A program made the position numbers and the translations under genes. 64,000 bases of DNA from Hydractinia symbiolongicarpus (taxonomy: Eukaryota > Cnidaria > Hydrozoa > Anthoathecata > Hydractiniidae). Below, in pieces: positions 45,019-58,407 of this stretch. Location of the stretch: NCBI RefSeq assembly GCF_029227915.1, contig NC_079887.1, positions 3,100,001-3,164,000 of the forward strand, in the 5' to 3' direction. The notes below the pieces were generated by a model, which made no database searches, was not told the DNA's origin, and saw nothing but the letters and a program-made list of their open reading frames with translations. Within the stretch, counting starts at the first letter, position 1; the number at the start of each line of letters is the position of its first letter.

Positions 45019-46031
45019 AGTACCCAGGGAGTAAATTCATTTCCCAAATGATATTTTAAATTATCTTTTCATCACTAAAACGCTTGAGACTTGTAGTTTT
45101 CAAAAATGTTTTCATTTTTGATGAGACGCTGAATAAAAGAAGTTTAATCACCGGCAAACGAAAACCCGCCATTTCCCGTAAACCCCGGACTCGGCCCGCA
45201 TAGTCAAAAGTATAAAAAGAAAGTACCCAGGGAGTAAACTCATTTCCCGAACGATTTTTTAAATTATTTTTTCCCCACTAAAACGCATGAGACTTGTAGT
45301 TTTCAAAAATGTTTTCATTTTTGATGAGACGCTGAATAAAAGAAGTTTAATCGCCGGCAAACGAAAACCCGCGTCTTCCCGTAAATCCCAGACTCGGCCC
45401 GTATAGTCAAAAGTATACAAAGAAAGTACCCAGGGTGTAAACTCATTTCCAAAATGATTTTTTAAATTATCTTATCATCACTAAAACGCTTGAGACTTGT
45501 AGTTTTCAAAAATGTTTTCATATTTGATGAGACGCTGAATAAAAGAAGTTTAATCGCCGGCAAACGAAAACCCGCCATTTCCCGTAAACCCCGGACTCGG
45601 CCACATAGTCAAAAGTATACAAAGAAAGTACCCAGGGAGTAAACTCATTTCCCGAACGATTTTTTAAATTATTTTTTCACCACTAAAACGCATGAGACTT
45701 GTAGTTTTTAAAAATGTTTTCATTTTTGATGAGACGCTGAATAAAAGAAGTTTAATCGCCGGCAAACGAAAACCTGCGATTTCCCGTAAATCCCGGACTC
45801 GGCCCGTATAGTCAAAAGTATACAAAGAAAGTACCCAGGGTGTAAACTCATTTCCCGAACGATTTTTTAAATTATTATTTCACCACTAAAGCCCATGAGA
45901 CTTGTAGTTTTTAAAAATGTTTTCATTTTTGATGAGACGCTGAATAAAAGAAGTTTAATTGCCGGCAAACGAAACCCGCGTCTTCCCGTAAATCCCGGAC
46001 TCGGCCCGTATAGTCAAAAGTATACAAAAAA
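45019..46031 (+). repeat. 1013-bp pentamer, copy 2
   Basis: Same five-member order as copy 1. Private changes are GTAAATTCATTT near 45031, TTTAATCACCGGC near 45147 and CCAAAATGATTTTT near 45450. Confidence 0.9.
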
Positions 46032-46640
46032 AGTACCCAGGGAGTAAACTCATTTCCCAAATGATATTTTAAATTATCTTTTCATCACTAAAACGCTTGA
46101 GACTTGTAGTTTTCAAAAATGTTTTCATTTTTGATGAGACGCTGAATAAAAGAAGTTTAATCGCCGGCAAACGAAAACCCGCCATTTCCCGTAAACCCCG
46201 GACTCGGCCTGCATAGTCAAAAGTATACAAAGAAAGTACCCAGGGAGTAAACTCATTTCCCGAACGATTTTTTAAATTATTTTTTCACCACTAAAACGCA
46301 TGAGACTTGTAGTTTTCAAAAATGTTTTCATTTTTGATGAGACGCTGAATAAAAGAAGTTTAATCGCCGGCAAACGAAAACCTGCGATTTCCCGTAAATC
46401 CCGGACTCGGCCCGTATAGTCAAAAGTATACAAACAAAGTACCCAGGGAGTAAACTCATTTCCCGAACAATTTTTTAAATTATTTTTTCACCACTAAAAC
46501 GCATGAGACTTGTAGTTTTTAAAAATGTTTTCATTTTTGATGAGACGCTGAATAAAAGAAGTTTAATTGCCGGCAAACGAAAACCCGCGTCTTCCCGTAA
46601 ATCCCGGACTCGGCCCGTATAGTCAAAAGTATAAAAAGAA

Positions 46641-47247
46641 AGTACCCAGGGAGTAAACTCATTTCCGAAACGATTTTTTAATTTATTTTTTCAACACTAA
46701 AACGCATGAGACTTGCAGGTTTCAAAAATGTTTTCATTTTTGACGAGACGCTTAATAAAAGAGGTTTAATCGCCGGCAAAGGAAATCCCGCGATTTCCCG
46801 TAAATCCCGGGCTTGGCCCGTATAGTCGAATGTATACAAAGAAAGTACCCAGGGAGTAAACTTATTTCCCGAACGATTTTTTAAATTTTTTTTCACCACT
46901 AAAACGCATGAGACTTGTAGTTTTCAAAAATGTTTTCATTTTTGATGAGACGCTTAATGAAAGAGGTTTAATCGCCGGCAAACGAAAACCCGCGATTTCC
47001 CGTAAATCCAGGACTTGGCCCGTATAGTCGAATGTATACAAAGAAAGTACCCTGTGAGTAAACTCCTTTCCAGAACGATTTTTTAAATTAATTTTCAACA
47101 CTAAAACGCATGAGACTTGTAGTTTTCAAAAATGTTTTCATTTTTGATAAGACGCTTAATGAAAGATGTTTAATCGCCGGCAAACGAAAACCTCCGATTT
47201 CCCGTAAATCCCGGACTCGGGCCGCATAGTCGAATGTATACAAAGAA
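46641..47247 (+). repeat. B module 18 (permuted order B2-B3-B1)
   Basis: 46641-46843 is B2-like (TCCGAAACG, CTTGCAGG, GCAAAGGAAATCC) but with an ordinary CCCAGGGAG start. 46844-47045 is B3. 47046-47247 is a B1-like monomer (AATTAATTTTCAACAC, GATAAGACGCTTAATG, CCTCCG) with an A-type CCCGGACTCGG before its B end-tag. The order is a circular permutation of the usual trimer, and there is no exit hybrid after it. Confidence 0.85.
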
Positions 47248-48262
47248 AGTACCCAGGGAGTAAACTCAATTCCCAAATGATATTTTAAATTATCTTTTCA
47301 TCACTAAAACGCTTGAGACTTGTAGTTTTCAAAAATGTTTTCATTTTTAATGAGACGCTGAATAAAAGAAGTTTAATCGCCGGCAAACGAAAACCCGCCA
47401 TTTCCCGTAAACCCCGGGCTCGGTCCGCATAGTCAAAAGTATACAAAGAAAGTACCCAGGGAGTAAACTCATTTCCCGAACGATTTTTTAAATTATCTTT
47501 TCATCACTAAAACGCTTGAGACTTGTAGTTTTCAAAAATGTTATCATTTTTGATGAGACGCTGAACAAAAGAAGTTTAATCGCCGGCAAACGAAAACCCG
47601 CCATTTCCCGTAAACCCCGGACTCGGCCCGCATAGTCAAAAGTATACAAAGAAAGTACCCAGGGAGTAAACTCATTTCCCGAACGATTTTTTAAATTATT
47701 TTTTCACCACTAAAACGCATGAGACTTGTAGTTTTCAAAAATGTTTTCATTTTTGATGAGACGCTGAATAAAAGAAGTTTAATTGCCGGCAAACGAAAAC
47801 CTGCAATTTCCCGTAAATCCCGGACTCGGCCCGTATAGTCAAAAGTATACAAAGAAAGTACCCAGGGCGTAAACTCATTTCCCGAACGATTTTTTAAATT
47901 ATTATTTCACCACTAAAGCCCATGAGACTTGTAGTATTTAAAAATATTTTTATTTTTGATGAGACGCTGAATAAAAGAAGTTTAATCGCCGGCAAACGAA
48001 AACCTGCGATTTCCCGTAAATCCCGGACTCGGCCCGTATAGTCAAAAGTATACAAAGAAAGTACCCAGGGAGTAAACTCATTTCCCGAACGATTTTTTAA
48101 ATTATTTTTTCACCACTAAAACGCATGAGACTTGTAGTTTTTAAAAATGTTTTCATTTTTGATGAGACGCTGAATAAAAGAAGTTTAATCGCCGGCAAAC
48201 GAAAACCCGCCATTTCCTGTAAACCCCGGACTCGGCCCGCATAGTCAAAAGTATACAAAGAA

Positions 48263-50087
48263 AGTACCCAGGGAGTAAACTCATTTCCCGAACGATTTTT
48301 TAAATTATTATTTCACCACTAAAGCCCATGAGACTTGTAGTATTTAAAAACATATTCATTTTTGATGAGACGCTGAATAAAAGAAGTTTAATCGCCGGCA
48401 AACGAAAACCTGCGATTTCCCGTAAATCCCGGACTCGGCCCGTATAGTCAAAAGTATACAAAGAAAGTACCCAGGGAGTAAACTCATTTCCCGAACGATT
48501 TTTTAAATTATTTTTTCACCACTAAAACGCATGAGACTTGTAGTTTTTAAAAATGTTTTCATTTTTGATGAGAAGCTGAATAAAAGAAGTTTAATTGCCG
48601 GCAAAGGAAAACCCGCGTCTTCCCGTAAATCCCGGACTCGGCCCGTATAGTCAAAAGTATACAAAGAAAGTACCCAGGGTGTAAACTCATTTCCCGAACG
48701 ATTTTTTAAATTATTATTTCACCACTAAAGCCCATGAGACTTGTAGTACTTAAAAATATTTTCATTTTTGATGAGACGCTGAATAAAAGAAGTTTAATCG
48801 CCGGCAAACGAAAACCTGCGATTTCCCGTAAATCCCGGACTCGCCCGTATAGTCCAAAGTATACAAAGAAAGTACCCAGGGTGTAAACTCATTTCCCGAA
48901 CGATTTTTTAAATTATTATTTTACCACTAAAGCCCATGAGACTTGTAGTATTTAAAAATATTTTCATTTTTGATGAGACGCTGAATAAAAGAAGTTTAAT
49001 CGCCGGCAAACGAAAACCCGCGATTTCCCGTAAATCCCGGACTCTGCCCGTATAGTCAAAAGTATACAAAGAAAGTACCCAGGGTGTAAACTCATTTCCC
49101 GAACGATTTTTTAAATTATTATTTCACCACTAAAGCCCATGAGACCTGTAGTATTTAAAAATATTTTTATTTTTGATGAGACGCTAATAAAAGAAGTTTA
49201 ATCGCCGGCGAACGAAAACCCGCGACTTCCCGTAAATCCCGGACTCGGCCCGTATAGTCAAAAGTATACAAAGAAAGTACCCAGGGAGTAAACTCATTTC
49301 CCGAACGATTTTTTAAATTATTTTTTCACCACTAAAACGCATGAGACTTGTAGTTTTTAAAAATGTTTTCATTTTTGATGAGACGCTGAATAAAAGAAGT
49401 TTAATTGCCGGCAAACGAAAACCCGCCATTTCCCGTAAACCCCGGACTCGGCCCGCATAGTCAAAAGTATACAAAGAAAGTACCCAGGGAGTAAACTCAT
49501 TTCCCGAACGATTTTTTAAATTATTTTTTCCCCACTAAAACGCATGAGACTTGTAGTTTTCAAAAATGTTTTCATTTTTGATGAGACGCTGAATAAAAGA
49601 ATTTTAATCGCCGGCAAACGAAAACCCGCGTCTTCCCGTAAATCCCGGACTCGGCCCGTATAGTCAAAAGTATACAAAGAAAGTACCCAGGGAGTAAACT
49701 CATTTCCAAAACGATTTTTTAAATTATCTTTTCATCACTAAAACGCTTGAGACTTGTAGTTTTCAAAAATGTTTTCATTTTTGATGAGACGCTGAATAAA
49801 AGAAGTTTAATCGCCGGCAAACGAAAACCCGCCATTTCCCGTAAACCCCGGACTCTGCCCGCATAGTCAAAAGTATACAAAGAAAGTACCCAGGGAGTAA
49901 ACTCATTTCCCGAACGATTTTTTAAATTATTTTTTCACCACTAAAACGCATGAGACTTGTAGTTTTAAAAAATGTTTTCATTTTTGATGAGACGCTGAAT
50001 AAAAGAAGTTTAATCGCCGGCAAACGAAAAGCTGCGATTTCCCGTAAATCCCGGACTCGGCCCGTATAGTCAAAAGTATACAAAGAA
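48263..50087 (+). repeat. 1825-bp nonamer, copy 1
   Basis: Shared markers with copy 2 at offset 1825: TTAAAAACATATTC (48344, 50169), GATGAGAAGCTG (48571, 50396), GTAGTACTTAAAAATATT, GACTCGCCCGTATAGTCC, GAGACCTGTAG and GACGCTAATAAAAG. Five of the nine monomers are A2-type or A2-derived, the highest A2 density in the window. Confidence 0.9.
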
Positions 50088-51250
50088 AGTACCCAGGGAG
50101 TAAACTCATTTCCCGAACGATTTTTTAAATTATTATTTCACCACTAAAGCCCATGAGACTTGTAGTATTTAAAAACATATTCATTTTTGATGAGACGCTG
50201 AATAAAAGAAGTTTAATCGCCGGCAAACGAAAACCTGCGATTTCCCGTAAATCCCGGACTCGGCCCGTATAGTCAAAAGTATACAAAGAAAGTACCCAGG
50301 GAGTAAACTCATTTCCCGAACGATTTTTTAAATTATTTTTTCACCACTAAAACGCATGAGACTTGTAGTTTTTAAAAATGTTTTCATTTTTGATGAGAAG
50401 CTGAATAAAAGAAGTTTAATTGCCGGCAAACGAAAACCCGCGTCTTCCCGTAAATCCCGGACTCGGCCCGTATAGTCAAAAGTATACAAAGAAAGTACCC
50501 AGGGTGTAAACTCATTTCCCGAACGATTTTTTAAATTATTATTTCACCACTAAAGCCCATGAGACTTGTAGTACTTAAAAATATTTTCATTTTTGATGAG
50601 ACGCTGAATAAAAGAAGTTTAATCGCTGGCAAACGAAAACCTGCGATTTCCCGTAAATCCCGGACTCGCCCGTATAGTCCAAAGTATACAAAGAAAGTAC
50701 CCAGGGTGTAAACTCATTTCCCGAACGATTTTTTAAATTATTATTTTACCACTAAAGCCCATGAGACTTGTAGTATTTAAAAATATTTTCATTTTTGATG
50801 AGACTCTGAATAAAAGAAGTTTAATCGCCGGCAAACGAAAACCCGCGATTTCCCGTAAATCCCGGACTCTGCCCGTATAGTCAAAAGTATACAAAGAAAG
50901 TACCCAGGGTGTAAACTCATTTCCCGAACGATTTTTTAAATTATTATTTCACCACTAAAGCCCATGAGACCTGTAGTATTTAAAAGTATTTTCATTTTTG
51001 ATGAGACGCTAATAAAAGAAGTTTAATCGCCGGCGAACGAAAACCCGCGACTTCCCGTAAATCCCGGACTCGGCCCGTATAGTCAAAAGTATACAAAGAA
51101 AGTACCCAGGGAGTAAACTCATTTCCCGAACGATTTTTTAAATTATTTTTTCACCACTAAAACGCATGAGACTTGTAGTTTTTAAAAATGTTTTCATTTT
51201 TGATGAGACGCTGAATAAAAGAAGTTTAATTGCCGGCAAACGAAAACCCG
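50088..51250 (+). repeat. 1825-bp nonamer, copy 2 (about six monomers kept)
   Basis: Follows copy 1 directly. Similarity lasts until the right half of the monomer at 51101, where copy 1 has CCGCCATTT and this copy has GCGACTTCCC. The last three monomers of the nonamer are therefore replaced. Confidence 0.85.
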
Positions 51251-52724
51251 CGACTTCCCGTAAATCCCGGACTCGGCCCGTATGGTCAAAAGTATACAAA
51301 GAAAGTACCCAGGGAGTAAACTCATTTCCAAAACGATATTTTAAATTATCTTTTCATCACTAAAACGCTTGAGACTTGTAGTTTTCAAAAATGTTTTCAT
51401 TTTTGATGAGACGCTGAATAAAAGAAGTTTAATCGCCGGCAAACGAAAACCCGCCATTTCCCGTAAACCCCGGACTCGGCCCGCATAGTCAAAAGTATAC
51501 AAAGAAAGTACCCAGGGAGTAAACTCATTTCCAAAACGATTTTTTAAATTATCTTTTCATCACTAAAACGCTTGAGACTTGTAGTTTTCAAAAATGTTTT
51601 CATTTTTGATGAGACGCTGAATAAAAGAAGTTTAATCGCCGGCAAACGAAAAGCTGCGATTTCCCGTAAATCCCGGACTCGGCCCGTATAGTCAAAAGTA
51701 TACAAAGAAAGTACCCAGGGTGTAAACTCATTTCCCGAACGATTTTTTAAATTATTATTTCACCACTAAAGCCCATGAGACTTGTAGTTTTTAAAAATGT
51801 TAATATTTTTGATGAGACGCTGAATAAAAGAAGTTTAATTTCCGGCAAACGAAAACCCGCGTCTTCCCGTAAATCCCGGACTCGGCCCGTATAGTCAAAA
51901 GTATACAAAGAAAGTACCCAGGGAGTACACTCATTTCCCAAATGATATTTTTAATTATCTTTTCATCACTAAAACGCTTGAGACTTGTAGTTTTCAAAAA
52001 TGTTTTCATTTTTGATGAGATGCTGAATAAAAGAAGTTTAATCGCCGGCAAACGAAAACACGCCATTTCCCGTAAACCCCGGACTCGGCCCGCATAGTCA
52101 AAAGTATACAAAGAAAGTACCCAGGGAGTAAACTCATTTCCCGAACGATTTTTTAAATTATTTTTTCACCACTAAAACGCATGAGACTTGTAGTTTTCAA
52201 AAATGTTTTCATTTTTGATGAGACGCTGAATAAAAGAAGTTTAATCGCCGGCAAACGAAAACCTGCGATTTCCCGTAAATCCCAGACTCGGCCCGTATAG
52301 TCAAAAGTATACAAAGAAAGTACCCAGGGTGTAAACTCATTTCCCGAACGATTTTTTAAATTATTATTTCACCACTAAAGCCCATGAGACTTGTAGTATT
52401 TAAAAATATTTTCATTTTTGATGAGACGCTGAATAAAAGAAGTTTAATCGCCGGCAAACGAAAACCTGCGATTTCCCGTAAATCCCGGACTCGGCCCGTA
52501 TAGTCAAAAGTATACAAAGAAAGTACCCTGTGAGTAAACTCATTTCCCGAACGAATTTTTAAATTATTTTTTCACCACTAAAACGAATGAGACTTGTAGT
52601 TTTCAGAAATGTTTTCATTTTTGATGAAACGCTTAATAAAAGAAGTTTAATCGCCGGCAAACGAAAACCTGCGATTTCCCGTAAATCCCGGACTCGGCCC
52701 GTATAGTCAAAAGTATACAAAGAA

Positions 52725-54350
52725 AGTACCCAGGGAGTAAACTCAATTCCCGTACGATTTTTTAAATTATTTTTTCACCACTAAAACGCATGAGACTTGT
52801 AGTTTTTAAAAATGTTTTTATTTTTGATGAGACGCTGAATAAAAGAAGTTTAATTGCCGGCAAACGAAACCCCGCGTCTTCCCGTAAATCCCGGACTCGG
52901 CCCGTATAGTCAAAAGTATACAAAGAAAGTACCCAGGGAGTAAACTCATTTCCAAAACGATTTTTTAAATTATCTTTTCATCACTAAAACGCATGAGACT
53001 TGTAGTTTTCAAAAATGTTTTCATTTTTGATGAGACGCTGAATAAAAGGAGTTTAATCGCCGGCAAACGAAAACCCGCGTCTTCCCGTAAATCCCGGACT
53101 CGGCCCGTATAGTCAAAAGTATACAAAGAAAGTACCCAGGGAGTAAACTCATTTCCAAAACGATTTTTTAAATTATCTTTTCATCACTAAAACGCTTGAG
53201 ACTTGTAGTTTTCAAAAATGTTTTCATTTTTGATGAGACGCTGAATAAAAGAAGTTTAATCGCCGGCAAACGAAAACCCGCCATTTCCCGTAAACCCCGG
53301 ACTCGGCCCGCATAGTCAAAAGTATACAAAGAAGGTACCCAGGGAGTAAACTCATTTCCCGAACGATTTTTTAAATTATTTTTTCACCACTAAAACGCAT
53401 GAGACTTGTAGTTTTCAAAAATGTTTTCATTTTTGATGAGACGCTGAATAAAAGAAGTTTAATCGCCGGCAAACGAAAACCTGCGATTTCCCGTAAATCC
53501 CGGACTCGGCCCGTATAGTCAAAAGTATACAAAGAAAGTACCCAGGGTGTAAACTCATTTCCCGAACGATCTTTTAAATTATTATTTCACCACTCAAGCC
53601 CATGAGACTTGTAGTATTTAAAAATATTTTCATTTTTGATGAGACGCTGAATAAAAGAAGTTTAATTGCCGGCAAACGAAAACCCGCGTCTTCCCGTAAA
53701 TCCCGGACTCGGCCCGTATAGTCAAAAGTATACAAAGAAAGTACCCAGGGTGTAAACTCATTTCCCGAACGATTTTTTAAATTATTATTTCACCACTAAA
53801 GCCCATGAGACTTGTAGTATTTAAAAATATTTTCATTTTTGATGAGACGCTGCATAAAAGAAGTTTAATCGCCGGCAAACGAAAACCTGCGATTTCCCGT
53901 AAATCCCGGACTCGGCCCGTATAGTCAAAAGTATACAAAGAAAGTACCCAGGGTGTAAACTCATTTCCCGAACGATTTTTTTTAAATTATTATTTTAACA
54001 CTAAAGCCCATGAGACTTGTAGTATTTAAAAATATTTTCATTTTTGATGAGACGCTGAATAAAAGAAGTTTAATCGCCGGCAAACGAAAACCCGCGATTT
54101 CCCGTAAATCCCGGACTCTGCCCGTATAGTCAAAAGTATACAAAGAAAGTACCCAGGGTGTAAACTCATTTCCCGAACGATTTTTTAAATTATTATTTTA
54201 CCACTAAAGCCCATGAGACTTGTAGTATTTAAAAATATTTTCATTTTTAATGAGACGCTGAATAAAAGAAGTTTAATCGCCGGCGAACGAAAACCCGCGA
54301 CTTCCCGTAAATCCCGGACTCGGCCCGTATAGTCAAAAGTATACAAAGAA
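52725..54350 (+). repeat. Third counterpart of 204-1828 and 24942 onward
   Basis: Carries CTCAATTCCC, GAAACCCCGCG, GGTACCC (53334), GATCTTTT with ACTCAAGCCC, GCTGCATAAAAG, the CGATTTTTTTTAAATT expansion, GACTCTGCCCG and GGCGAACG, in the same order as the other two iterations. Offsets are 27783 to the second iteration and 52521 to the first. Confidence 0.87.
53537..53739 (+). repeat. Fused monomer (A2-like head to mid, A1 tail)
   Basis: Matches 25754 through ACTCAAGCCC and TATTTAAAAATATT, then 25957 from GATGAGACG through TAATTGCC and GCGTCTTCCC. One monomer is lost; the offset to the second iteration changes from 27783 to 27580. The switch lies near monomer positions 93-103, later than in the first-iteration fusion at 1016. 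Confidence 0.85.
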
Positions 54351-55364
54351 AGTACCCAGGGAGTAAACTCATTTCCCGAACGATTTTTTAAATTATTTTT
54401 TCACCACTAAAACGCATGAGACTTGTAGTTTTTAAAAATGTTTTCATTTTTGATGAGACGCTGAATAAAAGAAGTTTTTTCGCCGGCAAACGAAAACCCG
54501 CCATTTCCCGTAAACCCCGGACTCGGCCCGCATAGTCAAAAGTATACAAAGAAAGTACCCAGGGAGTAAACTCATTTCCCGAACGATTTTTTAAATTATT
54601 TTTTCCCCACTAAAACGCATGAGACTTGTAGTTTTCAAAAATGTTTTCATTTTTGATGAGACGCTGAATAAAAGAAGTTTAATCGCCGGCAAACGAAAAC
54701 CCGCGTCTTCCCGTAAATCCCAGACTCGGCCCGTATAGTCAAAAGTATACAAAGAAAGTACCCAGGGAGTAAACTCATTTCCAAAACAATTTTTTAAATT
54801 ATCTTTTCATCACTAAAACGCTTGAGACTTGTAGTTTTCAAAAATGTTTTCATATTTGATGAGACGCTGAATAAAAGAAGTTTAATCGCCGGCAAACGAA
54901 AACCCGCCATTTCCCGTAAACTCCGACTCGGCCCGCATAGTCAAAAGTATACAAAGAAAGTACCCAGGGAGTAAACTCATTTCCCGAACGATTTTTTAAA
55001 TTATTTTTTCACCACTAAAACGCATGAGACTTGTAGTTTTTAAAAATGTTTTCATTTTTGATGAGACGCTAAATAAAAGAAGTTTAATCGCCGGCAAACA
55101 AAAACCCGCCATTTCCCGTAAACCCCGGACTCGGCCCGCATAGTCAAAAGTATACAAAGAAAGTACCCAGGGAGTAAACTCATTTCCCGAACGATTTTTT
55201 AAATTATTTTTTCACCACTAAAACGCATGAGACTTGTAGTTTTCAAAAATGTTTTCATTTTTGATGAGACGCTGAATAAAAGAAGTTTAATCGCTGGCAA
55301 ACGAAAACCTGCGATTTCCCGTAAATCCCGGACTCGGCCCGTATAGTCAAAAGTATACAAAGAA
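54351..55364 (+). repeat. 1014-bp pentamer, copy 1
   Basis: Five A monomers, bounded exactly by the copy at 55365. Shared private variants are AAGTTTTTTCGCCGG (54471 region, 55485), CAAAACAATTTT, AAACTCCGACTCGG (one-base deletion), GCTAAATAAAAG, GCAAACAAAAACC and TCGCTGGC. The order corresponds to 1829 onward and 28607-29614. Confidence 0.9.
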
Positions 55365-56378
55365 AGTACCCAGGGAGTAAACTCATTTCCCGAACGATTT
55401 TTTAAATTATTTTTTCACCACTAAAACGCATGAGACTTGTAGTTTTTAAAAATGTTTTCATTTTTGATGAGACGCTGAATAAAAGAAGTTTTTTCGCCGG
55501 CAAACGAAAACCCGCCATTTCCCGTAAACCCCGGACTCGGCCCGCATAGTCAAAAGTATACAAAGAAAGTACCCAGGGAGTAAACTCATTTCCCGAACGA
55601 TTTTTTAAATTATTTTTTCCCCACTAAAACGCATGAGACTTGTAGTTTTCAAAAATGTTTTCATTTTTGATGAGACGCTGAATAAAAGAAGTTTAATCGC
55701 GGGCAAACGAAAACCCGCGTCTTCCCGTAAATCCCAGACTCGGCCCGTATAGTCAAAAGTATACAAAGAAAGTACCCAGGGAGTAAACTCATTTCCAAAA
55801 CAATTTTTTAAATTATCTTTTCATCACTAAAACGCTTGAGACTTGTAGTTTTCAAAAATGTTTTCATATTTGATGAGACGCTGAATAAAAGAAGTTTAAT
55901 CGCCGGCAAACGAAAACCCGCCATTTCCCGTAAACTCCGACTCGGCCCGCATAGTCAAAAGTATACAAAGAAAGTACCCAGGGAGTAAACTCATTTCCCG
56001 AACGATTTTTTAAATTATTTTTTCACCACTAAAACGCATGAGACTTGTAGTTTTTAAAAATGTTTTCATTTTTGATGAGACGCTAAATAAAAGAAGTTTA
56101 ATCGCCGGCAAACAAAAACCCGCCATTTCCCGTAAACCCCGGACTCGGCCCGCATAGTCAAAAGTATACAAAGAAAGTACCCAGGGAGTAAACTCATTTC
56201 CCGAACGATTTTTTAAATTATTTTTTCACCACTAAAACGCATGAGACTTGTAGTTTTCAAAAATGTTTTCATTTTTGATGAGACGCTGAATAAAAGAAGT
56301 TTAATCGCTGGCAAACGAAAACCTGCGATTTCCCGTAAATCCCGGACTCGGCCCGTATAGTCAAAAGTATACAAAGAA
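55365..56378 (+). repeat. 1014-bp pentamer, copy 2
   Basis: Direct tandem copy of 54351-55364. The only difference noticed is TCGCGGGCAAACG near 55697 in place of TCGCCGGCAAACG. After 56378 the next monomer starts like the pentamer but diverges at AATTGCCGGC and CGTACACCCTGG. Confidence 0.9.
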
Positions 56379-56987
56379 AGTACCCAGGGAGTAAACTCAT
56401 TTCCCGAACGATTTTTTAAATTATTTTTTCACCACTAAAACGCATGAGACTTGTAGTTTTTAAAAATGTTTTCATTTTTGATGAGACGCTGAATAAAAGA
56501 AGTTTAATTGCCGGCAAACGAAAACCCGCGTCTTCCCGTACACCCTGGACTCGGCCCGCATAGTCAAAAGTATACAAAGAAAGTACCCAGGGAGTAAACT
56601 CATTTCCCGAACGATTTTTTAAATTATTTTTTCACCACTAAAACGCATGAGACTTGTAGTTTTCAAAAATGTTTTCATTTTTGATGAGACGCTGAATAAA
56701 AGAAGTTTAATCGCTGGCAAACGAAAACCTGCGATTTCCCGTAAATCCCGGACTCGGCCCGTATAGTCAAAAGTATACAAAGAAAGTACCCAGGGAGTAA
56801 ACTCATTTCCCGAACGATTTTTTAAATTATTTTTTCACCACTAAAACGCATGAGACTTGTAGTTTTCAAAAATGTTTTCATTTTTGATGAGACGCTGAAT
56901 AAAAGAAGTTTAATTGCCGGCAAACGAAAACCCGCGTCTTCCCGTAAATCCCGGACTCGGCCCGTATAGTGGAATGTATACAAGGAA

Positions 56988-57190
56988 AGTACCCAGGGAG
57001 TAAACTCATTTCCCAAACGATTTTTTAAATTTTTTTTTCACCACTAAAACGCATGAGACTTGTAGTTTTCAAAAATGTTTTCATTTTTGATGAGACGCTT
57101 AATGAAAAAGGTTTAATCGCCGGCAAACGAAAACCCGCGATTTCCCGTAAATCCCGGGCTTGGCCCGTATAGTCGAATGTAAACAAAGAA
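56988..57190 (+). repeat. B module 19 (B3 alone)
   Basis: Only B3 is present (TTTCCCAAACG, AAATTTTTTTTTCACC, GAAAAAGG, CCGGGCTTGG). The preceding A monomer ends with TAGTGGAATGTATAC, a one-base variant of the B end-tag, and AAGGAAAG. B1 and B2 have therefore been removed with the joint close to the monomer end. It marks the left edge of the third B-containing zone and is equivalent to modules 1/2 and 11. Confidence 0.88.
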
Positions 57191-58407
57191 AGTACCCTGT
57201 GAGTAAACTTATTTCCAGAACGATTTTTTAATTTATTTTTTCAACACTAAAACGCATGAGACTTGTAGTTTTTAAAAATGTTTTCATTTTTGATGAGACC
57301 CTGAATAAAAGAAATTTAATCGCCGGCAAACGAAAACCCGCCATTTCCCGTAAACCCCGGACTCGGCCCGCATAGTCAAAAGTATACAAAGAAAGTACCC
57401 AGGGAGTAAACTCATTTCCCGAACGATTTTTTAAATTATTTTTTCCCACTAAAACGCATGAGACTTGTAGTTTTCAAAAATGTTTTCATTTTTGATGAGA
57501 CGCTGAATAAAAGAAGTTTAATCGCCGGCAAACGAAAACCCTGCGTCTTCCCGTAAATCCCAGACTCGGCCCGTATAGTCAAAAGTATACAAAGAAAGTA
57601 CCCAGGGAGTAAACTCATTTCCCGAACGATTTTTTAAATTATCTTTTCATCACTAAAACGCTTGAGACTTGTAGTTTTCAAAAATGTTTTCATATTTGAT
57701 GAGACGCTGAATAAAAGAAGTTTAATCGCCGGCAAACGAAAACCCGCCATTTCCCGTAAACCCCGGACTCGGCCCGCATAGTCAAAGTATACAAAGAAAG
57801 TACCCAGGGAGTAAACTCATTTCCCGAACGATTTTTTAAATTATTTTTTCACCACTAAAACGCATGAGACTTGCAGTTTTTAAAAATGTTTTCATTTTTG
57901 ATGAGACGCTGAATAAAAGAAGTTTAATCGCCGGCAAACGAAAACCTGCGATTTCCCGTAAATCCCGGACTCGGCCCGTATAGTCAAAAGTATACAAAGA
58001 AAGTACCCAGGGTGTAAACTCATTTCCCGAACGATTTTTTAAATTATTATTTCACCACTAAAGCCCATGAGACATGTAGTTTTTAAAAATGTTTTCATTT
58101 TTGATAAGACGCTTAATGAAAGATGTTTAATCGCCGGCAAACGAAAACCTCCGATTTCCCGTAAATCCCGGGCTTGGCCCGTATAGTCGAATGTGTACAA
58201 AGAAAGTACCCTGTGAGTAAACTCATTTCCGAAACGATTTTTTCAATTATCTTTTCACCACTAAAACGCATGAGACTTGCAGTTTTCAAAAATGTTTTCA
58301 TTTTTGATGAGACGCTTAATAAAAGAGTTTTAATCGCCGGCAAAGGAAATCCCGCGATTTCCCGTAAATCCCGGGCTTGGACCGTATAGTCGAATGTATA
58401 CAAAGAA
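57191..58407 (+). repeat. Third copy of the exit-hybrid to B2 block
   Basis: Matches 30224-31440 at offset 26967 and 5278-6494, with GAGACCCTGAAT, AAGAAATTTAATC, AAAACCCTGCGTC and AGTCAAAGTATAC in the same order. Having three copies at three distances supports a common ancestral superrepeat and not one chance duplication. Confidence 0.87.

Larger units (their letters stand above)
43397..46640 (+). repeat. Pentamer zone (1013-bp units)
   Basis: Two clear pentamers, 44006-45018 and 45019-46031, with an incomplete third on each side. Each is the 811-bp tetramer order plus an extra A3-like monomer beginning TTTCCCAAATGATATTTT (44006, 45019, 46032). Shared variants are CTCGGCCACATAG (44583, 45596), GTATAAAAAG, CTTATCATCAC and a one-base deletion giving CGAAACCCGCG. 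No B monomer occurs in this stretch. Confidence 0.9.
47248..56987 (+). repeat. A-only zone, A2-rich, third iteration
   Basis: About 48 A monomers with no B body. A B-like CCCTGTGAG start occurs once, at about 52525, on an otherwise A-type monomer. Contains the 1825-bp nonamer, the 1014-bp pentamer and, from 52725, the counterpart of 204 and 24942 onward. It is the longest B-free stretch in the window. Confidence 0.88.

Noticed and set aside
52525-52727. Possible isolated B monomer in the third A-only zone
   Set aside because: It has the CCCTGTGAG start and a GAAACGCTTAATAAAAG variant, but its head (CCCGAACG), CCTGCGATTT tail and TAGTCAAAAG end are A-type. It is better described as an A monomer with a few B-like bases, perhaps from gene conversion.
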